DNA of 64,000 nucleotides, from NCBI GenBank assembly GCA_043392685.1, contig JBHZGM010000001.1; one strand, written 5' to 3'. The notes beneath the pieces are model-generated. The model was not told the origin of the DNA. It made no database searches and worked only from the letters and a program-made list of their open reading frames with translations. This DNA is from Metapseudomonas sp043392685. GTDB taxonomy: Bacteria; Pseudomonadota; Gammaproteobacteria; Pseudomonadales; Pseudomonadaceae. Positions 40,858 through 48,514 of this stretch are shown here, piece by piece (the stretch's first letter is position 1; each line of letters opens with the position of its first letter). The translations under genes and the position numbers were made by a program.

Positions 40858-41493
40858 TCAGCTTTCTGAGAATTCGGCGGCCCGAGCCAGCAGGCTCTGC
40901 TGGAAGGGACAGAAGGCATGGGCGATGGCGTCCACCGCCCAGTCCGGGCAATCGGGGTCGAACCAGCGGTCCACCCAGGCCCAGTGATAGGGATGGCTGA
41001 GGTATTCGCCCAGCAGGTCCTCGACCCGGGCGAACTCCTGCTGCCAGACGTGAGTCCAGGGCGACGGGGACGTCACCCGCGACAATTGCCAGTTGCGGAT
41101 GCCCGGCATGTAGCCGGGCATCCGCAGAAGGTCCTGCTCCAGTGCTGCGCGCTGCTCCATTGCCTGCGGGCGTACCCGCAGCAGCAGCGTGCGCCAGGCA
41201 CCGCCGGTCAGGGCCGGTTCTCTGAGCCCGCCACCGATGCGCTGGTACGGGATGCGCTGGAATCCGGCGATGCCCGGCAGGTGGCTGAGGATGTCGTCCA
41301 GGGCGACAGGGGGCGACTCCGCAAACAGCAGGTCGAGGGTGCAATCGGCGGCGCCCCAACTGCCCGGCAGGTTCTGGCCGAACCCCAGGTACAGCAGGTC
41401 GGGCAGTGCCTGCAGGCGCTCACGCAGCAGAGAGTCCAGGACGGAAGGATCGCTATCGGCGGACAGCGTCAGTTGCAGGGTTTCACTCCACAT
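40858..41493 (-). CDS. double Dabb (stress-responsive alpha/beta-barrel) domain protein
   Basis: A 211-residue cytosolic protein. The second half fits the Dabb/ferredoxin-like fold: WRTLLLRVRPQAMEQRAALEQDLLRMPGYMPGIRNW, then FARVEDLLGEYLSHPYHWAWVD, the usual Y-x-x-H-P-x-H ending. The first half (LQLTLSADSDPSVLDSLLRERLQALPDLLYLGFG) looks like a diverged repeat of the same unit. Dabb proteins include dimeric enzymes acting on polyketide or aromatic intermediates and proteins of unknown role. The start overlaps the preceding gene's end by 11 bases. A role in handling a cyclic intermediate is inferred only from context. Confidence 0.72.
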   Translation of the reverse strand: MWSETLQLTLSADSDPSVLDSLLRERLQALPDLLYLGFGQNLPGSWGAADCTLDLLFAESPPVALDDILSHLPGIAGFQRIPYQRIGGGLREPALTGGAWRTLLLRVRPQAMEQRAALEQDLLRMPGYMPGIRNWQLSRVTSPSPWTHVWQQEFARVEDLLGEYLSHPYHWAWVDRWFDPDCPDWAVDAIAHAFCPFQQSLLARAAEFSES

Positions 41494-41815
41494 GGGGCGC
41501 CTCCAGTGGCAGCCCTGCCGGGCCGAGCACGTGACGGCGACGGCCTTCGCCGTGCGATTCCACCTGGTCCCAGAAGGCGCGGACTTCCTCGCCCGCACCA
41601 CTGCGCATGGCGTAGTAGGCCCAGACGTCGGCCACCTGCCAGAGCAGCCAGAGGGTGTTCACCTGTCCGGGAATCTCCACGGGTGGCGACACCCAGCGCC
41701 GCTCCAGGGTCAGGCCACGGGCGGCGCAAGCCGGCAGGTAAAGCTGGTCCAGGGCCTCCAGCACCGGCGCAAGGCGCGCGGGGGCGAGCGGAATCTCATC
41801 GAGTATGTGGATCAC
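41483..41815 (-). CDS. small EthD/Dabb-like protein
   Basis: A 110-residue cytosolic protein beginning MIHILDEIPLAPARLAPVLEALDQLYLPAC. The pattern (strand, helix, then LERRWVSPPVEIPGQVNTLWLLWQVADVWAYYAMRSG) suits a single ferredoxin-like domain of the EthD/NIPSNAP/Dabb superfamily. I do not recognise a closer family. First gene of the minus-strand Dabb-Dabb-MDR operon and divergent from the KshA-like gene across regulon site 4. Confidence 0.68.
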   Translation of the reverse strand: MIHILDEIPLAPARLAPVLEALDQLYLPACAARGLTLERRWVSPPVEIPGQVNTLWLLWQVADVWAYYAMRSGAGEEVRAFWDQVESHGEGRRRHVLGPAGLPLEAPHVE

Positions 41816-41874
41816 CCTTGGGCGCTCCCTTTTGTTGTTCTTCCGCGCAGTAGAACCGTGGCGCCAGCCGGGGC

Positions 41875-41894
41875 CATCGTCCGATCAGACGATG
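41875..41894. promoter_or_regulatory. island regulon site 4 (divergent promoter of KshA-like gene and Dabb operon)
   Basis: CATCGTCC-GATC-AGACGATG: perfect left arm, right arm 7 of 8. -10-like hexamers lie 32 bp from its centre on both sides: CAGAAT on plus (41914-41919) and TTCTAC on minus (41855-41850). One palindrome may thus serve both transcripts. Confidence 0.72.
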
Positions 41895-41995
41895 CCGGGA
41901 AATGCTGGCACCGCAGAATCCGGTCGGTGCACGCGCTGCAACGGTCTGCCTGAATCGGATGCAGCCCTCCAGAACCCCGATGGGAGAAGAACAAG

Positions 41996-43042
41996 ATGAG
42001 TACCCTGCACCGCATCGAAGCCAAGCAGCTGGAGCCCCGTTACGCGCGTGGCTGGCACTGCCTGGGCCTGGCCAGCCAGTACCGTGACGGCAAGGCCCAC
42101 CGACTGGATGTATTCGGCACCCGCCTGGTGGCCTTCGCCGGAGAGGACGGGCAGATCCGCATCCTCGATGGCTACTGCCCGCACATGGGGGCCGACCTGA
42201 GCCAGGGTTGCGTCGAGGGCGACGCGATCCGCTGCCCCTTCCACGAATGGCGCTGGCGCGCCGACGGCATCTGCGACGACATTCCCTACGCCAAGCGCAT
42301 TCCGCCGCGGGCGAAGATCAAGTCCTGGCCGGTTTCCGAGCAGAACAAGCTGCTGTTCGTCTGGAACGACCCGGAAGGCAACCCGCCGATCGAGGAGCAG
42401 GCCATTCCGCGTATCGATGCCTGTTTCAGCGACGAGTGGGCGGAATGGGAAGTGGCCGAACTGAAGATCGACACAAACTGCCGCGAGCTGATCGACAACG
42501 TCTCGGACATGGCGCATTTCGATTCGGTACACGGCACCGGCCTCAACCACTTCAGCAATACCTTCGAGGGCCACAAGGCCGTGCAGGTGATGCGTGGCAA
42601 GAGCGCGCGGCTGTCCGGCGATGACGAGCTGACCACAGTGGCCACCTACTACGGCCCGGCCTACCAGATCACCGAAATGACCGGTGCCATGGGCGGCGTG
42701 CCGATCCACTCGATCCTGCTCAACTGCCACGTGCCCATCGACCTCAACAGCTTCACCCTGCGCTACGGCGTACTGGTGAAGAAGGTGCCGGGCCTGACCG
42801 ACGAGCAGAACCGCGAGATGGCCCGGGTCTACGTGAAGCAGGCCCAGGACGCCTTCTACGAGGACGTGGCCATCTGGCACAGCAAGACCCGTGTCGACAA
42901 CCCGTTGCTGTGCGACGGCGACGGTCCGGTCTACCAGCTGCGCAAGTGGTACGAGCAGTTCTACACCGACATCGCCGACCTGCCCTCCGGCATCGCCGAA
43001 CCCCGCACCTTCGTAGTACTGGACGTCACCGAAACGGCCTGA
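41996..43042 (+). CDS. Rieske oxygenase, KshA-like (3-ketosteroid 9-alpha-hydroxylase oxygenase component)
   Basis: A 348-residue terminal oxygenase. The Rieske [2Fe-2S] ligands are C61-x-H63 and C80-x2-H83 (CPHMG, then CPFHEW). The following WRWRADGICDDIPYAKRIPP is the KshA-type continuation. The mononuclear iron ligands are H174, H179 and probably D290 (DMAHFDSVHG; YEDVAIW). In actinobacteria KshA with reductase KshB hydroxylates C9 of ring B, which with KstD opens the ring. No reductase gene is present here, so electrons must come from elsewhere. Regulon site 4 lies upstream. GGGAGAAGAACAAG precedes the ATG. The substrate could be a steroid, bile acid or terpenoid. Confidence 0.87.
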   Translation: MSTLHRIEAKQLEPRYARGWHCLGLASQYRDGKAHRLDVFGTRLVAFAGEDGQIRILDGYCPHMGADLSQGCVEGDAIRCPFHEWRWRADGICDDIPYAKRIPPRAKIKSWPVSEQNKLLFVWNDPEGNPPIEEQAIPRIDACFSDEWAEWEVAELKIDTNCRELIDNVSDMAHFDSVHGTGLNHFSNTFEGHKAVQVMRGKSARLSGDDELTTVATYYGPAYQITEMTGAMGGVPIHSILLNCHVPIDLNSFTLRYGVLVKKVPGLTDEQNREMARVYVKQAQDAFYEDVAIWHSKTRVDNPLLCDGDGPVYQLRKWYEQFYTDIADLPSGIAEPRTFVVLDVTETA

Positions 43043-43055
43043 ACGCCGCCTACAG

Positions 43056-43092
43056 GTCCGGTCGTCTGCCGATCAGCGGAAGACGACCGGAC
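43056..43092. other. large perfect dyad between the KshA-like gene and luxR
   Basis: Twelve-bp inverted repeat GTCCGGTCGTCT (43056-43067) and AGACGACCGGAC (43081-43092) around a 13-base centre. It begins 14 bases after the KshA-like stop. It lacks a T-run, so it may be an operator for the LuxR gene or an mRNA-stabilising hairpin. Confidence 0.6.
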
Positions 43093-43153
43093 TTGATGAA
43101 ACGTCCCGTAAGTCTGTAAGTAGCATTCTAAAAAAATAAAAAGCGGTTCAGAC

Positions 43154-44284
43154 ATGGCACATAAACTCACGCACGAAGAGTTCAGCGGGATGCTCGGCAA
43201 CCTCTATCAGGGGCCACTGGAAGACACCCCCTGGGCTAGCTTTCTCAACCAGTTGAAGCAGTACCTGCAAAGCAAATACGTCACCTTCATCCTGCGGCCA
43301 CCGAGCGAGCAATCCGAAGGCCTGATGGTCAACACCACAGGCAGCTCCTCCGAGGTCACAGCGTCCTACAACAGGCACTTCTTCGCCCTCGACCCCTTCG
43401 TCGACCTGCCCAACCGGCAAGTGGTCACCAATAGCGAGTTCCTCTCGCGTACGGAGTGGGAAGAGTCGGACTTCTTCAAGAGCTTCCTGGAGCCAGTGGG
43501 GGTGTTCCACATCCTCGGCGCGGACATCCGCACCAACGACGGCGCCCAGTGCCGCATCCGCGTCAGCCGTGGCCGCGAGGACCCGGAGTTCACCGAGGAC
43601 GACAAGGCGCTGGTGGCGCAGTTCATCCCGCACCTGGAACGCTCCATCAAGATCCACATGCAGCTGAACCGCATCGAGACCGAGCGTAACCTCTACGCCG
43701 GTGCGGTGGACCAGTTGGCTGTGGGCACCATCATCCTCGACGAGGATGGCAAGGTGCTACAGACCAACCGCGTGGCCGAGCGCCTGCTGCAGGACAAGGA
43801 CGGGCTGAAGCTGGTCAACGATGGCCTGCAAGTGGGTAACCCACGGGATACCCAGGAGTTCCGCCGACTGGTCAAGCAGGCCCTGCAATCCCAGAAGAAC
43901 AACCAGCCTTCGGTGGTGGAAGCCCTGCGGGTGCAGCGCCCGTCCGGCAAGGCGGACCTGGGCATCATCGTGCGATCGGTGCCCTTGTCGGCCTGGAACG
44001 AGGGCAAGCAATGCCCATCGGTGGTGATTTTCATCAGCGACCCGGAGCAGGAATCCAGCGCGCCCCAGGAAATCGTCAAGGCGCTGTTCGACCTGACCCC
44101 GGCCGAGGCCCAGCTGGCGATGCTGCTGGCCAACGGCCTGACCCTGGACGAAGCCTCCGACGCCCTGGGCATCAGCCGCAACACCGCACGGGCCCACCTG
44201 CGTTCGACCTTCTCCAAGACCGGTGTGACGCGGCAGACCATGCTGGTGCGGCTGATCCTGCGCAGCGTGGCGACGTTGGGTTGA
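43154..44284 (+). CDS. LuxR-type transcriptional regulator of the island
   Basis: A 376-residue regulator. The C-terminal GerE/LuxR helix-turn-helix (about 310-376) reads LTPAEAQLAMLLANGLTLDEASDALGISRNTARAHLRSTFSKTG. The N-terminal two thirds has no domain I can name with certainty but has a PAS-like stretch (GTIILDEDGKVLQTNRVAERLL at about 195-215). It is neither a short acyl-homoserine-lactone receptor nor a receiver-domain protein (no phospho-aspartate block at the N-terminus). The gene lies among units that share the CATCGTCC palindrome centred near -42, so it is the best candidate activator (inference). The AT-rich leader at 43125-43142 is unlike its surroundings. Confidence 0.85.
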   Translation: MAHKLTHEEFSGMLGNLYQGPLEDTPWASFLNQLKQYLQSKYVTFILRPPSEQSEGLMVNTTGSSSEVTASYNRHFFALDPFVDLPNRQVVTNSEFLSRTEWEESDFFKSFLEPVGVFHILGADIRTNDGAQCRIRVSRGREDPEFTEDDKALVAQFIPHLERSIKIHMQLNRIETERNLYAGAVDQLAVGTIILDEDGKVLQTNRVAERLLQDKDGLKLVNDGLQVGNPRDTQEFRRLVKQALQSQKNNQPSVVEALRVQRPSGKADLGIIVRSVPLSAWNEGKQCPSVVIFISDPEQESSAPQEIVKALFDLTPAEAQLAMLLANGLTLDEASDALGISRNTARAHLRSTFSKTGVTRQTMLVRLILRSVATLG

Positions 44285-44287
44285 GCG

Positions 44288-44461
44288 GTCTGCTCACGAA
44301 CCGCGCCCGCACCTTTCGTCAGCAAGCTGACTCCTACAGCCGCACCAGCGGTTGCTGGATCTCCCCGGATTGTATACGGGCTACTCTCCGCCACCATCCT
44401 GTAGGAGCGAGCTTGCTCGCGAATCGCGCCCGCACCTTTCGCCAGCAAGCTGGCTCCTACA
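44288..44461. repeat. two REP elements of the GTAGGAGCGAGCTTGCTCGC type
   Basis: A full element at 44401-44461 has outer arms GTAGGAGC/GCTCCTAC and inner GAGCTTGCTC. A left-truncated relative occupies 44288-44339 (CGCGCCCGCACCTTTCG, AGCAAGCTGACTCCTACA). This subtype differs from the GAATTCATTC units elsewhere in the window. They fill the 271-bp gap between luxR and nudE. Confidence 0.75.
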
Positions 44462-44555
44462 ATGTCTCCCGCAGTCGCTTGACGTAGTCCATCCAGACGA
44501 TGCCCCAGGTCCCGTTGCGCGCGACCCTCTTGCCCAACCGCCACGGGAGCCCGCC

Positions 44556-45101
44556 ATGCGCAGCCTGCCCACCATCCTCAAGACCGAACTGCGCGCCAGG
44601 AGCGACTGGTTCCAGATCGAAGCCCTGCACCTGGAGTTCGCCAACGGCCAGCAGCGGGTTTACGAGCGACTGCGCGGCTCCGGCTATGAGTCGGTGCTGG
44701 TGGTGGCCCTGGTCGATCCACAGCAGGTCCTGCTGGTGCGCGAGTATGCCGTCGGCGTGGAGCAGCGGGTGCTGGGCCTGCCCAAGGGCGGGGTAGAACC
44801 CGGGGAGACCACGCTGCAGGCGGCCAATCGCGAACTGATGGAGGAAGTCGGCCTGCGCGCCGGACGCCTTCGTGAACTGGGCGTGCTGACCCTGGCGCCC
44901 GGCCACCTGTGCCACAGCTGCCGCGTGGTTCTGGCCGAAGACCTGCAACCCTGCACCGCCACGGGCGATGAGCCGGAACCCCTGGAGGTCTTGCAGGTAG
45001 CCCTGTCACAGCTGCCGGCCCTGGTGGCGTCGGGAGAGCTGCAGGAAGCGCGTGCCATTGCCGCGCTGTTCATGGCGCTCAGCAGATCGTCCCGGATCTA
45101 G
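44556..45101 (+). CDS. nudE: ADP-compounds hydrolase NudE
   Basis: A 181-residue Nudix hydrolase that splits ADP-ribose, NADH and Ap3A-type compounds, releasing AMP. The Nudix box is complete at residues 78-100 (GGVEPGE, then REL and EEVG in exact GX5EX7REUXEEXGU spacing). N-terminal MRSLPTILKTELRARS and LPKGG before the box match NudE. GGGAG precedes the ATG at 44556; longer upstream reading frame is repeat sequence. Its stop codon (45099-45101) lies inside island regulon site 5. Confidence 0.88.
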   Translation: MRSLPTILKTELRARSDWFQIEALHLEFANGQQRVYERLRGSGYESVLVVALVDPQQVLLVREYAVGVEQRVLGLPKGGVEPGETTLQAANRELMEEVGLRAGRLRELGVLTLAPGHLCHSCRVVLAEDLQPCTATGDEPEPLEVLQVALSQLPALVASGELQEARAIAALFMALSRSSRI

Positions 45102-45116
45102 TCCATTTGGACGAGG
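45097..45116 (+). promoter_or_regulatory. island regulon site 5 (small secreted protein promoter)
   Basis: TCTAGTCC-ATTT-GGACGAGG: right arm 7 of 8, identical to the right arm of site 3; left arm 5 of 8. A -10-like TAGTCT (45137-45142) is centred 33 bp downstream, and a small reading frame starts at 45184. Confidence 0.58.
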
Positions 45117-45183
45117 CAGCTTGTCGCAGCCCTTCCTAGTCTTGCCTCACAAGAAGATGTCCCTCCCTTGTAGAGGAATGACC

Positions 45184-45357
45184 ATGACAATAAGAAAAAA
45201 GCTCTGTCTCTCCATCGCCATCTGCGCCTTTGGCGCTGCCTACACCGCAGTGCTGATGCGCCCGCTGCCGCAGCCCCTGGCTGCAACCCAGTACTGCCCA
45301 TCCGCGTACCCCACCTGCGTCATCCCGGTTGCCAGCATAGGATCGATGTTGCGCTGA
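45184..45357 (+). CDS. small exported hypothetical protein, 57 residues
   Basis: A short frame MTIRKKLCLSIAICAFGAAY... with a basic start and a hydrophobic core typical of a signal peptide or single membrane anchor. A tail with two further cysteines follows (QYCPSAYPTCVIPV). GAGGA lies 6 bases before the ATG. No family recognised. The evidence that it is real is the ribosome site, the signal-like N-terminus and a regulon-type promoter 68 bp upstream. Confidence 0.5.
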   Translation: MTIRKKLCLSIAICAFGAAYTAVLMRPLPQPLAATQYCPSAYPTCVIPVASIGSMLR

Positions 45358-45595
45358 TGACCGTTCTGCCGCGCGTCTGGGCGGATCAGCGCCGCTTGTC
45401 TCGCCCGACGGCCCGCGACCGGATGCCGCACAGCTGTCATGGCCCCCGCACACGGTGCCCATGCCACGCGCGTTGCGGCCTGGCGCCTGGCCCAGGCTCA
45501 TCTGATATGGTTTTTGCCGTCTGATCTGAATCTGTTTTGCCCATCAGTGCCTTCCTATAGTCCGCCTCGCCGTAACAGCCTGATGGGCACTGATC

Positions 45596-47011
45596 ATGAG
45601 CGAGAGAATTCCGGCGCAGGTCATCGAGGTCACCCCCGCCCTGCCCCCCATTGCCAGCAAACCCCTTTCCGCCTCCAGCGGCCCCATCCACACCCGCCGC
45701 TTCACCGGCCTCTTCCGCGACCTGCGCCGCTTCGGTGCGGGCCTTCTCTGTCTGCTCTTCTTCGGCACCCTCTGGCTCGACTGGGACGGTCGCCAGGCGG
45801 TGCTCTGGAGCCTGGAAGAGAGCAAGTTCTACATCTTCGGCGCCACCTTCTGGCCCCAGGACTTCATCCTGCTCTCGGGGCTGCTGATCATCTGCGCCTT
45901 CGGCCTATTCTTCATCACGGTGTTCGCTGGCCGCGTCTGGTGCGGCTACACCTGCCCGCAGAGCGTCTGGACCTGGATGTTCATGTGGTGCGAGCAGCTC
46001 ACCGAAGGCGACCGCAACCAGCGCATCAAGCTGGCGGCCGCGCCCTGGAGCGCCAACAAGCTGCTGCGCCGTTCCGCCAAGCATGCCCTCTGGCTGACCA
46101 TCAGCCTGGCCACGGCGATCACCTTCGTCGGCTACTTCACCCCGGTGCGTGACCTGGTGGCGAACCTGGTCACCTGGGAAATCGGCGGCACTGCATTGTT
46201 CTGGGTGATCTTCTTCGCCGCGGCCACCTATATAAATGCAGGCTGGATGCGCGAGCAGGTGTGCATCCACATGTGCCCCTATGCCCGCTTCCAGAGCGTG
46301 ATGTTCGACAAGGACACCCTGATCGTCTCCTACGACCCGCGCCGCGGCGAGTCCCGCGGCCCGCGCAAGAAGGGCAGTGACCCGAAGGCCCAGGGCCTGG
46401 GCGACTGCATCGACTGCCAGATGTGCGTGCAGGTCTGCCCCACCGGCATCGACATCCGCGATGGCCTGCAGATCGCCTGCATCGGCTGCGCCGCCTGCAT
46501 CGACGCCTGTGACTCGATCATGGACCGCATGGGCTACGCCCGTGGCCTGGTGGGCTACAGCTCGGAGCGCGCACTGGAAGGCGGCAAGACCCATCTGCTG
46601 CGCCCGCGACTGATCGGCTACGCCATCGCCCTGGTGCTGATGATCGTCGCCCTGGCCTGGCTGGGCGCCACCCGTCCGCAGCTGTCGGTGGACGTGATCA
46701 AGGACCGTGGCATGTTCCGCGAGAACGCCGCCGGCGAGATCGAGAACATCTACAACCTCAAGCTGATCAACAAGACCCAGCGCGACCAGCGTTACGTGGT
46801 GGAGTTGGAGGAAGCCCCCGGCTTCCGCTTGCAGGGCGAGCACGAGGTCAGCATCGGCGCTGGCGAGATCCTCTCGCTGCCGGTCTCGGTGGCACTCATC
46901 GACGACGAAGGCCCCGCCAGCTCCCGCCCACTGCGCTTCGTGGTGCGCAGCCTGAATGAGCCGGAAACCGCGGTCAGCGCCGGCAGCACCTTCGTCAGCC
47001 CGAGGCGCTGA
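45596..47011 (+). CDS. ccoG: cytochrome c oxidase accessory protein CcoG
   Basis: A 471-residue inner-membrane iron-sulfur protein (FixG/RdxA family) that reduces copper for assembly of cbb3-type cytochrome oxidase. Helices lie near 42-60, 85-107, 158-178, 195-215 and 340-360. The cysteine motifs CGYTCPQSVW and CIHMCPY and two [4Fe-4S] ferredoxin clusters, CIDCQMCVQVCP and CIGCAACIDACD, are complete. A C-terminal Ig-like FixG_C domain follows (about 365-470). No cco structural genes are adjacent. In Pseudomonas ccoG often lies apart or upstream of ccoNOQP. Confidence 0.94.
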   Translation: MSERIPAQVIEVTPALPPIASKPLSASSGPIHTRRFTGLFRDLRRFGAGLLCLLFFGTLWLDWDGRQAVLWSLEESKFYIFGATFWPQDFILLSGLLIICAFGLFFITVFAGRVWCGYTCPQSVWTWMFMWCEQLTEGDRNQRIKLAAAPWSANKLLRRSAKHALWLTISLATAITFVGYFTPVRDLVANLVTWEIGGTALFWVIFFAAATYINAGWMREQVCIHMCPYARFQSVMFDKDTLIVSYDPRRGESRGPRKKGSDPKAQGLGDCIDCQMCVQVCPTGIDIRDGLQIACIGCAACIDACDSIMDRMGYARGLVGYSSERALEGGKTHLLRPRLIGYAIALVLMIVALAWLGATRPQLSVDVIKDRGMFRENAAGEIENIYNLKLINKTQRDQRYVVELEEAPGFRLQGEHEVSIGAGEILSLPVSVALIDDEGPASSRPLRFVVRSLNEPETAVSAGSTFVSPRR

Positions 47012-47092
47012 AGCATGGGCCGGAACCATGGCGGCGTTCGCGCCGAGCGCTTAGAGTTGGGCACTGCCTTGCCGCTGCCCAGCCAGGAAAAG

Positions 47093-48514
47093 ATGAAGCG
47101 CTACGAGAAATTCGCCGACGAGATCGCCGAACTGATCCGCACCGGGGTGCTGGCCCCGGGGCAGAAGGTGCCCTCGGTGCGGCACGCCAGCCGCACCTAC
47201 GGCGTCAGCGCTTCCACCGTGTTCCAGGCTTATTACCTGCTGGAAAGCCGCGGACTGATCATCGCCCGCGCGCGCTCCGGCTACTTCGTCTGCGAACACG
47301 TGCGCCGCCCCCTGCCCGAACCCCGGCCGGGGCCACGGGAAGCGGCCACCACCGAGGTGGATGTCAGCGAACTGGTGTTCTCGGTGCTGAGCTCCATCAA
47401 GGACCCGGACACAGTGCCCTTCGGCTCGGCCTTTCCCAGCCCGGAACTCTTTCCCCTGCAGCGCCTGGCGCGCTCCATGGCCCATGCGGTCCGGGAGATG
47501 GACCCGCGCTCCACTGTGGCCGACATGACACCGGGCAACCATGCCCTGCGCCGGCAGATCGCCTTGCGCTACATGGTCGGCGGCCTGCCTCTGCCCATCG
47601 AGGAGCTGGTGATCTGCAACGGCGCCCTGGAAGCCCTCAACCTCTGCCTGCAGGTGGTTACCCGCCCCGGCGACCTGGTGGCCATCGAAGCGCCGGCCTT
47701 CTATGCCAGCCTGCAGGTACTCGAACGCCTGAAGCTCAAAGCGGTGGAGATTCCGCTGCACCCGCGCGACGGCATCGACCTGCAGGTGCTGGAAGACAGC
47801 CTGGAGCGCCTGCCGATCAAGGCCTGCTGGTTCATGAGCAACTTCCAGAATCCGCTGGGAGCGAGTCTCTCGGAGGACAAGAAGCGCCAACTGGCCACGC
47901 TGCTGGCCAGACACCAGGTGCCGATGATCGAGGACGACGTCTACGCCGAGCTGTACTTCGGCCAGCACGCTCCCAAACCGGTGAAGGCCTACGACAACGA
48001 AGGCCTGGTGATGCACTGCAGCTCCTTCTCCAAGAGCCTGGCACCTGGCTACCGGGTGGGCTGGGTCGCCGGCGGGCGCTTCGCCGGGCAGATCGAGCGG
48101 CTGAAGCTGATGACCAGCATCTCGGCCTCGGTGCCGGCCCAGGCCGCGATTGCCGATTACCTGCAACACGGCGGCTACGATCGTCACCTGCGTAAATTGC
48201 GCTACGCCCTGGAGAGTCAGCGCAACGCCATGCTCGCCGCCGTGGCGCGCCACTTCCCCGAAGAGACCCGCGTCAGCCGCCCGGAAGGGGGCTACTTCCT
48301 CTGGCTGGAATTTCCCGAGCAGGTGGATTCGCTACGCCTGTTCCAACTGGCCCTGGCGCAGGGCATCAGCATCGCTCCGGGGCCGATTTTTTCCGCGACA
48401 CGGCGTTTCGGCCATTGTGCCCGTCTCAACTTCGGTCATCCCTGGAGCAACTCCAGCGAACAGGCGATGGAAACTCTTGGCAGAATTATCCGGTCTCTTC
48501 TGGATAACTCCTGA
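47093..48514 (+). CDS. MocR-type GntR/aminotransferase transcriptional regulator
   Basis: A 473-residue chimera. The N-terminal GntR winged helix (about 1-70; YEKFADEIAELIRTGVLAPGQKVPSVRHASRTYGVSASTVFQAYYLLESRGLI) is fused to a fold-type I aminotransferase domain (about 110-470). The PLP lysine is in SSFSKSLAPGYRVGW, the ring-stacking/aspartate loop is MIEDDVYAELYF, and the phosphate-binding SNFQNPLG is present. Such proteins sense PLP-amine adducts and regulate vitamin B6, GABA or amino-acid genes. The ATG at 47093 has AGGAAA upstream; an earlier ATG (47015) just after ccoG is less likely. The target is unknown, with no divergent partner gene. Confidence 0.88.
   Translation: MKRYEKFADEIAELIRTGVLAPGQKVPSVRHASRTYGVSASTVFQAYYLLESRGLIIARARSGYFVCEHVRRPLPEPRPGPREAATTEVDVSELVFSVLSSIKDPDTVPFGSAFPSPELFPLQRLARSMAHAVREMDPRSTVADMTPGNHALRRQIALRYMVGGLPLPIEELVICNGALEALNLCLQVVTRPGDLVAIEAPAFYASLQVLERLKLKAVEIPLHPRDGIDLQVLEDSLERLPIKACWFMSNFQNPLGASLSEDKKRQLATLLARHQVPMIEDDVYAELYFGQHAPKPVKAYDNEGLVMHCSSFSKSLAPGYRVGWVAGGRFAGQIERLKLMTSISASVPAQAAIADYLQHGGYDRHLRKLRYALESQRNAMLAAVARHFPEETRVSRPEGGYFLWLEFPEQVDSLRLFQLALAQGISIAPGPIFSATRRFGHCARLNFGHPWSNSSEQAMETLGRIIRSLLDNS

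Noticed and set aside
43099..43118. Possible regulon site upstream of luxR
   Set aside because: The left arm is AAACGTCC but the right arm has almost no match, and the spacing to a -10 is not satisfied.
45359..45595. Extra gene between the 57-residue protein and ccoG
   Set aside because: Open frames here lack starts with ribosome sites and their composition is not coding-like.
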